Shown here one piece after another: positions 55,511 through 64,000 of a stretch of DNA of 64,000 bases (the stretch's first letter is position 1; each line of letters starts with the position of its first letter). The notes under the pieces are model-generated. The model saw nothing but the letters and a program-made list of their open reading frames with translations. It had not been told where the DNA came from and searched no databases. Both the position numbers and the translations under genes were made by a program. The stretch spans positions 446,646,270 through 446,710,269 of the forward strand of contig CM066032.1 of assembly GCA_033557465.1 (NCBI GenBank). Reading direction: 5' to 3'. The stretch comes from Ichthyophis bannanicus (taxonomy: Eukaryota > Chordata > Amphibia > Gymnophiona > Ichthyophiidae).

Positions 55511-56080
55511 TGAGAAAGTAATGTAGTTTCTGGAATACCGTAGATATAGGATCTGAGTCAGCATGGTTTTACCTGAGATAGGTTTTGTCAAATGAATTTG
55601 ATCAATTTCCTTGACTGGTAACTCGAGAGTTAAATTAGGAGATAGTTCTAGATGTGGTCTACTTGGATATTAGCAAAGCTTTTGAGATAGTTTATTTATA
55701 AATTGCCTACTTGGAACTAAGTGCCTTTGCTATGAGCCCAAAAGTGACTGACTGGCTTAAAAACTGGTTGAACGGGGGCCAACAGAGTAATGCTAAATGT
55801 AGTTCACTCTGGGGAAAGGAGTGTTTTCAGTGGCAAGGATTGGTCCTTGGTCCACTTCTTTTCAACATTTTTGTAAGTCTGGTTGTGGAGCGGTTGTTGG
55901 GAAAAGTTTTCCTTTTTGTGGCTATTATCAAAATCTGGATGGTGTGGAAAATATAAGAGGATACTGAGGATAGTGGATTGTCACTTTGTCTATGCCAGAC
56001 AGATGTTTTAGGACCCAAACAAGCACCTTCCTAGTGCTTATTCATGTCTGGAGCAGGTCTAAAGTTGCTGTGGTTAAATA
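55511..56080 (+). mobile_element. CR1, 3' part of the split copy
   Basis: Decayed RT continues: VVYLDISKAFEIVY (motif A, 55655), then frame 55711-55956 with SPKVTDWLKNWLNGGQQ and LVLGPLLFNIFVS. The YADD region and 3' end are degraded; it stops near 56080 at an AAAAT repeat. Confidence 0.75.
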
Positions 56081-56089
56081 AAGGAATAA

Positions 56090-56730
56090 AAAAATAAAAT
56101 AAAATAAAATGGCTTTCCTTTCTTTGGCATGCACTGTTCCTTTGGGTAGAATACTCTCAGTATCTCAGTAAGTTGCCAGATAAATTTCTTCTACACTGTA
56201 TTTGTCTTCTTTTTCTTTTTTTTTCAATCCACATTGAGAATTGCAGTGCCGGTCAGCCTGATAAAGTCATTTGTAAAGAGAATGAGTGATTTTACATGTA
56301 TTCTTTATACATTTCAAGGACAGGGTTCTGGACAGTGATTGCTAAAGTGGTAGTCGAGTCACAGCTCAGAGTGGTGTTGATTTCTGAGGCAAGCAGACAT
56401 CAGAGACAGTTCCCTTAAGCACTGTTTCAGAGAGTGCCGTTTGCCTTCCCTTGCCTATTTACAGTTTATCTTTGTTGTTGCGTGTGAGAATGACTCCTAA
56501 GGCACAAGCTGTGAGTTCTCTGCTCATGAGATCATCAGACAATTACCAGGAGATCGTCTGATGTCATGCACAGGGGGAACCCAGCAGGCACTTCATACAT
56601 TATTTTTACTGGGAAGTACAGATAGAGGGTTAATAAAAATATCTTTAATGAGCAAATCTATGCTGGCAGTTGCAGGGTACATGACCTTTTAGACTCTTTT
56701 CAAAGGGGAAAAAGATTTAGGAGATCTCTA
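56090..56730. other. No gene seen
   Basis: Starts with an (AAAAT)n run, then no recognisable motif. Confidence 0.5.
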
Positions 56731-56835
56731 GGGGACATTTTTACTAAAGCATGTTAATGGTTAATGTGCACTTTAGCGCATGCTAAGCAGTTAGTGCCGG
56801 ACCATGGTAACAGCTACCACAGACTAAAACAGACA

Positions 56836-56945
56836 GCGCATTAGTTATTTTTATTTATTTTATTTTATTTTAACATCTTTTTTATACCGTCTTTCTGCAA
56901 GCCAAGATGGTTTACATGGAACACAGTGCAATTTAACTGAATAAC
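56836..56945 (-). mobile_element. LINE 3' tail fragment
   Basis: ATTTTATTT-type tail, then TTTTATACCGTC...GATGGTTTACATGGAAC, the 3' end style of the second LINE family on the minus strand. It interrupts a MITE-like arm at 56731-56835 (GGGGACATTTTTACTAAAGC). Confidence 0.6.
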
Positions 56946-58125
56946 TTTAACATGGGAACATAGTAAATGATGGCAGATAAAGACCAGTATAGTCCATCTA
57001 GTCTGCCCAGTAAGATGGCAAGAGTAGGTGCACCTGCCGCTCCGTGCAGGCCACCCTCTCCATGTCTTTGTTTAGGGGTGAACCCACTGCTCCGTGTAGG
57101 ACACTCTTGTATGTTGAGAAATTAGATAGTTAAGTTTATTTTGATTATATCCTGTTGCTGTAAAGGGATCCACTGTGTCTGTCCCATGCCATTATGAATT
57201 CTGTCACTGTATTTGCCCCCACCACTTCCATCGTGAGGTCGTTCCAAGCATCCACCACCCTGTCAGTGAAAAGGTATTTCCTGACATTGCCTTTCAATTT
57301 ACCCCCTTGCAGCTTCATGTTATGCCCTCTAGTTTTACAGCTTCCCTGTCTTTGGAAGAGCTTTGTTTGTTCATTATTTCTCTTTAAGTATTTAAAGGTC
57401 TAAATTATATCTCCCCTATCCCTCCTCTCCTCCAAGTGTACATATTTAGGTCTTCAAGTCTCTACACATAAGGCTACTGACGCAGGCTCCAAATCATTTT
57501 GGTCGCCTTCCTCTGAACAGTTTCCAGTCTTTTTACATCCTTTGCAAGATATGGTCTCTAAAACTGAACACAGTATTCCAATTGAGGACTTACCAGTGAC
57601 TTATACAGTGGCATTAGTACCTCTTCATTTCTGCTGGTAATTCCTCTTTGTATGCAACCCAGCATCCTCCTGGCTTTTGCCACTGCCTTGCCGCACTGTT
57701 TTGCCACCTTGAGATTCTCAGAAATAATCACACCAAGGTCCTTCTCCTGCTCCGTGCACACCAACCTCTCGCCCCCTATCGCATACATTTCCCTTGGATT
57801 TCTGCTTCCCAAGTGCATTACACTGCACTTCTTCGCATTAAATCTTAACTGCCAAGCATTAGATCATTCTTCCAGCTTTTGTAGATCTTTCCTCATGTTC
57901 TCCACTCTCTCAGGGGAGTCCACTCTGTTTCAAATTTTCATGTCATCTGCAAAAAGACAGACTTTTCCATTCAATCCTTCAGCAATATCACTCACAAATA
58001 CATTGAACAGTGCTGGGCCCAGGACCGAACCCTGGGGCATCCCGCTAATCACCCTCCTTTAATCCATGTGAGCTCCATTTACCATCACCTTCTGTCGTCT
58101 ATCAGTCAACCAATGTGGAACTTTT
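56946..58125 (-). mobile_element. CR1 3' half, second subfamily
   Basis: The minus strand carries RT end and thumb. FADD-region pieces lie near 57960; the frame 57558-57818 has MHLGSRNPREMYAIGGERLV, EKDLGVIISENLKV and SPQLEYCVQF. The 3' UTR ends at 56946 with the AACATAGTAAATGATGGCAG block also seen at 37280 and 50470. 5'-truncated at about 58125. Confidence 0.85.
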
Positions 58126-58136
58126 CTCTAACTTAA

Positions 58137-59460
58137 TTACAAAACCATAAGATTATAATCCTATGGTTAGGGAGGGGGTAGGTCTTTAACGTGGTTGGGG
58201 TAGGGGTAGAAGCAGGATTATATACAGTGCATAATGATATTATGGTTATGCAGGGCTGAAGGATCTAAGTAATGTCACTGAGAATGGGGCTGTTTGAGGC
58301 TTCATGGTATAAGTGAGTTTTTAGGTTTTTTTAAAGTCTCCAGCGTCATCAATGGATCTTATTTGGGGTGGTAGGACATTCCATAATGTTGATGCATACA
58401 TGGAGAAGGCCCTATTGCAGGTATGTTGGTTGCTTTTAAGTTTTATAGAGGGCATCTACAGTAGGTTGTGAGTGTTGCTTCTTCGTTGTCTGGAAGCGTT
58501 TTTTTATGAGGTGTTGTAGGGATTCCACAGATTGCTCATGCATTATTTTATAGGTGTTAAGCAGGACTTTATATTTGATTCGAAATGAGATGGAAAGCCA
58601 GTGTAGTTGCTGGAGGATTGGTGTGATATGTGTCTGTTGCGAGATTCTGTGAATGATTCTGGCTGCTGTGTTCTGTGCTAATTGTAAGGAATATAATGTG
58701 TGTTTAGGCAGGCCATGGTAGATTGAATTGCAGTAGTCAAAGATGGGAGTTATCATAGCTTGGTAGACTTTATGAAGATCTCCTGGGTTTAGGAGGGGGT
58801 GTAGATTTTTTATGGTTCTTAGTTTGTGATAAACAGATCTGGTGGTGAATTTGATTTGAGACTGTAGCAGCAGGCCTTGGTCTAGGAGAAGTCCTAGGTA
58901 TTTTACTTCTGTCTTAACGGTAACATCTGTAGGTCCAATCTTAATGATAGGTGGAGGTTTAAAGTTGTTGTTTCTTATAATATGTAGGATTTTGGATTTG
59001 TTTATGTAAATGCTCAGGTTGTGGTTCTGGAGCCACTGTGATATTGCCATAAAGCAGTTTGTCATTAAGGAGTAATCTGATATTTGATGTTGAAACTGCG
59101 GATAACGTTGCAGAATGGCTGTATGTACAGTAGATGTTGAATAGCAGAGATGAGAGTGATGAGTCTTGCGAGATATCTTGCTTGGTGGGGAATGGGTGAG
59201 ATCGCAGATGTCCAATCTTTATTTTGTGCGATCTGTGTGGTATGACTGGAACCATTTGATGGTGGTGCCTTGAAGTCCTATACCCTGAAGCCTGTTAATT
59301 AGAAGCTGGTGAGAGATGGAGTCGAAGGAGAAAAAGGACTATCAGTCCTTGGGAGGGGTTTTGTGTGCTCTTGATGAGTTTGTCAAGAAGCTAGGTGAGG
59401 AGTTTCCACTCCATGGCATGGGTAAAATCCATGTTGATGTTGGTCTAGAATTGCTAACTG
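58137..59460 (-). mobile_element. LINE of the second family, 5'-truncated
   Basis: Minus strand, from a decayed RT core (SQDSSLSSLLFNIY, 59160-59120) through the C-terminal part. The 3' UTR reaches about 58137 but the ATTT tail is not seen. Bounded by CR1 on one side and non-coding sequence on the other. Confidence 0.8.
58436..59215 (-). pseudogene. LINE ORF2 C-terminal half
   Basis: A 259-residue open frame: WLQNHNLSIYINKSKILHI, VKYLGLLLDQGLLLQSQI, PIFDYCNSIYHGLPK, LQLAQNTAARII and ITPILQQLHWLSISFRIKY. This is the stretch after the RT catalytic box, unusually free of breaks. The YADD box lies before it in a broken frame and is lost here. The usual FxAPxxWNSLP end is also missing. Confidence 0.8.
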
Positions 59461-60589
59461 CTTAGCATGTGACAGGAAATCGGCAGTTTAAGGATGGAGA
59501 GTTGGCACCAACTGCACATTGCGGTTACAGTAGGAATTCTTAACACGTGCTGTCAATGTTGCAGTTAGTATGGGTACTTCAGTGGGTGGCATTAAGTGAC
59601 CCACATTAAATGTGAATGTGCTGCCATGATTTAGGGAACTGTTCAATGCAGTAACTGCTGAGGACATGCTGGCATGGTCCCAACTGTTAGATTGGGGCAT
59701 CTCACTTACTGCACATTCGTTTTTGCTCAAAATGTGTGTTAAGTGCAAATCCTTAGCACACTTTAGTAAACATACCCTTATACTATATCGGGGGGTGTGT
59801 GTCTGTCCCATAGTAACTTTTGTGTTCAATGTCCTTTCCACACCCAGTTCAGGATTTATCACGGAGACATAAATACTCTGCCAGGAGTGCATTTTTTGTC
59901 TCCTGATGTATGCATATGCAGGCTCTTTAGTTCTGGGTGGAACCTTTAGTTTTTCTATCTCATAGATCCTTCATGCAAAAAGCATGGTATGCTCTTATAT
60001 TTCCTATGAATATTGTTAATCGCTTTATTCTTTTTGGGGTCCTGGCATGTCTGAAAGAGGAGACTTTCTTGGACAATAAGAGGGCAGCCTGGCAGTTTCC
60101 CTCTTTATTTAGGCTTCAAGCTCAGTTGGATCTGGCTTCTGATGTGCATACAGGTTTGAATGGGGCAATTTAACAGGGCCTATGCCGCAAATTCATTCCT
60201 GTAGGTGATGGTCCTCTCCTTTTGTGGTTCATAATTTATTGGCTTCATATTAGCTAGGTATGGCCTGACAGGATAGGGTTGCTTGGGGGGAGGGAAGTTG
60301 GTTACTTTCCCCGACCACAGATGGGTTCTTGCAGACTCCGAGGGGTTTGTCCTCCTGTGGAGCTCTTCAGTTACTGACAGGAGACCTGGTGGTTCTGCAC
60401 TTCACTCCACCCATGTCGATGGGGGTTTAGGTCTGGTTTTAGGATTAGAGTTAGATTGATGGGGAGGATGAGGTGGTTATTCTGTCACAGCTATAGGATT
60501 CAGGGATTTCCAACATCTTCAGGCAAAAATGTGTGTAAGGAACAGGTCCCATTTGATCACTGGCATCAATGAAACTCCATATTTAATGA
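59461..60589. other. No gene; MITE-like arm at the left
   Basis: 59500-59785 ends in AGCACACTTTAGTAAACATACCC, the inverted form of the arm at 56735. Frame 59937-60173 (+) has no motif I can place. The remainder is unrecognised. Confidence 0.4.
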
Positions 60590-61795
60590 GAAAAATTATG
60601 AAATAGTGGCGTCTCCTGGGGCTTCAACAATGTGATCTCAGCCACTATGGGTTCTCTTTCTTCACCTGCCTGTTCTCTCTCCTGTGGCATCCCCCAGGGA
60701 TCAGTGCTGGCCCCTTTTTCTTTAATATCTTTTTGGCCCCACTTGCCCTTCTGATTCGATAGCTCGATTTCTCATTTTACATCTATGCAGATGATATTCT
60801 TCTGCTCTCCCATACTAGTCCTCTGAGCCCCAGTCTCTCACCCATGAATGTCTGCCTCACCAATGTTGTTGCCTGGTTCCATAATCATCATCTCACACTT
60901 AACCCCTCTAAGACCACAGCCACCTGGCTTTCCGGCTCGCTGTCCACTTCCTCTGTTTCTCCCAGTCTCGATGATGTTCCTTTCAATCTTGTACCTTGGC
61001 ATTCTCCTAGATTCTACTCTTTCTTTTCACGAACACATCAGTCTAGTAGTACAACGCTCCTTTAGTTTTCTCCGCTGCATTCGGGCAGTCCATTCCTTTC
61101 TATCCACCTCTGCTCTCACTACTCTTGTTGTTTCTCTTGTGCTTGCTTGTCTCAACTACTGTAACTCTGCTTTGTCTGGATTCTTCAGTATGAACTTCGT
61201 CGCCTCCAACTTATCCAACATACAGCAGCACAACTAATTTTCCATGCTTCACTCCCCTGCTCATCCATTTACAATGGCTCTGGTTTCAATTCGCATCCAG
61301 TTTAAGATTCTCACTCAGGTTCACAAAACACTTCACACCAATCTTCCTCAATACCTGTCCTTCCTCAGCATACTGCACCCTCCTCACCATTCCTTCCGCA
61401 CCATTCATATGAACCACCTTTTTCTTCCCCTCCCCCCCCCCTCAGGCACACAGAATCCATGCATCACTGTGCTTTTTATTTCTTTGGCTCTTTTCTCTGG
61501 AATAATCTCCCACCCACCCTCGGGTTAGAACTATCATTTCCCAAGTTCAAATCACTGCTCAAAACTCACTTATTCTCCATAGCATATAACCTTCCACTGG
61601 ACCCCTCATAATCTTACTTCCCCTCACTAGCTACGCTCTCTAGTCTGCTCTCTGATGTCCTATGCTTCTTTCCTGTCCATCATTGGCGTTCCTTTCTATA
61701 TGTATTTATAATTTTGGTTTTATCTCTGTAAACCTTTCTGCTGTTCCTCACTAAGGGTGGTATATCAAGTACTAATAAATTAAATGAAAATGAAA
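60590..61795 (+). mobile_element. L2 LINE, 5'-truncated
   Basis: Plus-strand L2 starting near the PQGSVLAP block (60690), with the catalytic region as FTSMQMIFF (60775; both Asp lost), and ending in LKTHLFSIAYNLPL and a 3' UTR finishing with GGTGGTATATCAAGTACTAATAAATTAAA. The tail differs from the (TAG)n L2 copies, so it may be another L2 subfamily. Confidence 0.75.
60848..61237 (+). pseudogene. L2 ORF2 thumb region
   Basis: A 129-residue frame with LGILLDSTLSFHEHISLVVQ, RCIRAVHSFLSTSAL and LVLACLNYCNSALSGF, typical of L2. The overlapping frame 60844-61065 keeps VVAWFHNHHLTLNPSKTTAT, showing a frame break near 60990. Confidence 0.8.
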
Positions 61796-63374
61796 CAGGT
61801 TGTGGATTATTGATAGAGATCACTGTGGGGTACAGTCACCTATCTATGACCAGATCATTACCAACGGGTCATGTGGCTAAGTTTGGCAGCCGTCCAAGGA
61901 GATAAGCCAGTAGCCTTAACATAATTTCATTTGTATGGTAGCCATAAATACCTAGATGTTTATATGGGATCCGTGGCTGATCTAGCAGGTTAGAGCTAGG
62001 TATAGTTACAGTCTGTTCATTCGTCTCTGTCATTTGCAAGTGATACTAATCTAGACATTGGTTGTAAGATTTTGTTTTGGGTCCAAATAAAGCAATGTTG
62101 AGTGAGTTGAGTGAAAAATTGAGTGCCTGTTTTAGAGAACGCATTCACAACTGTTCAGATTTTCTTCCCTTATTTTATAACTCCCATTTAATCCGATCAT
62201 TGTAGTAACATTCTTCAGTCAGTGGTGACAGACCGGGACTCCATCTGGAACCTATTTGTGCTCTCTAAGTCTGGCCAGGAGATGTTACTGTTGAGTGATG
62301 GCTGAGAAATACCATCCTGCCCCAAAGAGGGTTGTGAATGCTTCCTCCATAGCATCCAACAGATCTGGCCATACTGGGGAGCAGAAGTCAAAAGAAGGCA
62401 ACATACTTGGTTCTTCTGCACAGCAGTGTACAGCACAGCCGTTGAGCCAGCAAGTCGACACAAGAACTTTAAAAAAAACACACCTCTGCTATCTAGCTTC
62501 TTGAATATGGATTTATGTCACCTTGTTTGTGATATTGGTGCATTTCTTAATCCTGAAATATCTTTTCCAACTCACATCTTTGCAAAAGTGTTTAGTAACA
62601 GCTCTGTAACACAGCTGACATTAGATATTTCCTTTTGCCTTCCTCTGCTGAAATACCTGTTCACATCATTTATACCCTCTTGCCTTGGAAATTACAATTC
62701 TATGGCTTTGCTGGAGCTCAGCTTTTGAGACTTTGATAGATCTAGGTAATGATGAAGAGGACATCATTACAATGAGCTAGCGAAGTCTAAAAAGCTGACT
62801 CCAGCAAGGCCATACTGTAGTATATTTAAGAGCATGTATTAAAAAGAAGTAACTCCCAGTGAGTTCTTTAGCTAATAGCACTTTGGAATTCAAACCTTTT
62901 TTGGTAATTTCACAGCCAACTGGGTTTTCAGGCTATAAATATGCACAAGTAAATGTGCATACATTAGATCCCCAATATATGCATATAGATCTTGTGCACA
63001 TTTGTTAACTGTTTGTAGGGTCCCTAAGACAACTTTGAGAAATCTTGCCCTAGAATTCTCTAGATGCTTCGATCATATGCTTCTTGTGTGCATCTACATT
63101 ACTTGGTTCAACTTTTGAGGAAAGGCAATTTATAAATTATACAAAAAAGAATTTAAATTAGAAAAATAATCGGTTAATTCCGGTTCTGAAGTGAAGATTG
63201 TGATTCCTCAAGCTGCTCTTACTGGGGGTGGCTTCTGCTGCATTAAGGTTGTGTTTCAGAGGTGGAGCCTTCCCCTCTGAATCTCAGCTTACCATCTCTC
63301 CATGATGCATCCAGGCCCAACCAGCCCACCCGGACCATAGCAGTACCTGGACCAGAGGTCATTCCACCTCTATG
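61796..63374. other. No gene seen
   Basis: No coding motif or repeat end recognised. Confidence 0.5.
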
Positions 63375-63537
63375 CAGGGCCGGCCCCAGAGTTAGTTCAA
63401 GCTATTGGTGCCCAAGGCAAACATTAAGCCTTATTTCCCAACTCCCCCAGAGCTTTGAATACCCTGCTGTTTGCTGCCCTCCAGAAACTGGCACCCTAGG
63501 CTACTGCCTGGTTTATCTCATGATTTGTCCAGCCCTG
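63375..63537. mobile_element. hAT-like MITE, second copy
   Basis: Starts CAGGGCCGGCCCCAGAG and ends GTCCAGCCCTG, 163 bp, like 23836-23998. Interior words match (TTGGTGCCCAAGGCAAA, AGCTTTGAATACCCT, TTTGCTGCC). The flanks do not show a clear 8-bp repeat. Confidence 0.7.
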
Positions 63538-63663
63538 CTTTATTTTCATTGAAACATGATACTGTATATACTGCATATTACCCGTTGAGTACTGTAATGA
63601 AAAACATTTATGCAATTGGTAGTAGGTGCTAATTGCATAAGTGTTTTTAAAAGAACATTTGGG

Positions 63664-64000
63664 CCCAATATTCAAAGGCATTTACACGGTTTGCAGACCT
63701 TTAAACCATGTAAATGCCACTTAGAGGGATATCCAGCAGCACTAACATGGCTAGTGCTGCTGGATATCGCCAGGTGCCACCTCTACCTGCCCCAGTGCTA
63801 TGCGGTTAGTATCGAAATCGTGGGTGTTCCGCGATGGCTCCCGTCATTAACTGGGCAGAGGCGATGTTGAACCTAACTTTGCCCATGGGAGTTAACTGGG
63901 CAGCAGCTCAATATCGCTGCTGCTGGGTTAGCTTCTGGGTTGTCCCAGGATATGGCCCTGGCATTGAATATCTGGGGTTAAACTTCAGCAGCGACGGCTA
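63664..64000. mobile_element. Foldback element cut by the window end
   Basis: GATATCCAGCAGCACTA (63728-63744) and its exact complement (63752-63768) enclose a 7-base loop. The last 56 bases are the reverse complement of the element at 17825-17880 with few mismatches. CpG-bearing and non-coding. Confidence 0.6.

Noticed and set aside
1..64000. CRISPR array, bacterial operon or phage-type system
   Set aside because: No regularly spaced direct repeats with unique spacers, and all coding relics are eukaryotic transposable elements.

Overview
This 64 kb window looks like ordinary intergenic or intronic DNA of a vertebrate with a large, repeat-rich genome. I found no host gene, exon chain, tRNA, rRNA, CRISPR array or bacterial-type operon that I can support. 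Nearly every recognisable coding stretch is a decayed retrotransposon or DNA transposon. The mix is CR1, L2, L1, a DIRS-like gag, Tc1, PIF/Harbinger-like and hAT-like elements, plus tRNA-headed SINEs with a MIR-type CORE block. Mammals, birds and most fish fit this mix poorly. An amphibian, perhaps a caecilian, is my best guess; this is inference from repeat style only.

Layout. 1-3.1 kb: L1-clade LINE (+) ending in a G-rich polypurine tract and poly(A). 3.1-9.6 kb: mostly non-coding, with an L2 tail, a LINE tail and three small inverted-repeat elements, one a nearly perfect CpG-rich palindrome. 9.6-17.6 kb: an L2 (-), then a long LINE of a second family (-) with intact endonuclease and RT catalytic motifs, then a third LINE (-) carrying SINE insertions. 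17.8-19.3 kb: a foldback element and a 29-bp minisatellite. 19.5-22.0 kb: CR1 (-) abutting an L1 endonuclease fragment. 22-29 kb: sparse; a hAT-like MITE with a perfect 8-bp target duplication, a minisatellite split by an L2 tail, and two SINEs sharing an unusual leader. 29.0-33.3 kb: the most complete CR1 (-), with a zinc-finger/coiled-coil/esterase ORF1.

33-46 kb: scattered SINEs, CR1 and L2 ends, a PIF/Harbinger-like transposase relic, a DIRS-like gag cut by a CR1 tail, a run of hairpins, a possible Myb/SANT-like ORF and an unexplained 300-codon ORF (-). 46.7-49.85 kb: long L2 (-). 49.85-56 kb: heavily nested CR1, L2 and LINE pieces with a full-length Tc1 element (53926-55508). 56.7-61.8 kb: CR1, a second-family LINE and L2, with possible MITE arms around the first two. 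61.8-64 kb: non-coding, a second hAT-like MITE of the same length as the first, and a foldback element cut by the window end.

The elements act as parasites and hosts of one another: autonomous LINEs (CR1, L2, L1) probably supplied reverse transcriptase for the SINEs, and insertion order can be read from the nesting. I did not find a convincing new biological system. The best leads are the SINE leader pair, the secretory-signal-like N terminus of one LINE ORF, the orphan 300-codon ORF, and the hairpin-rich short elements.
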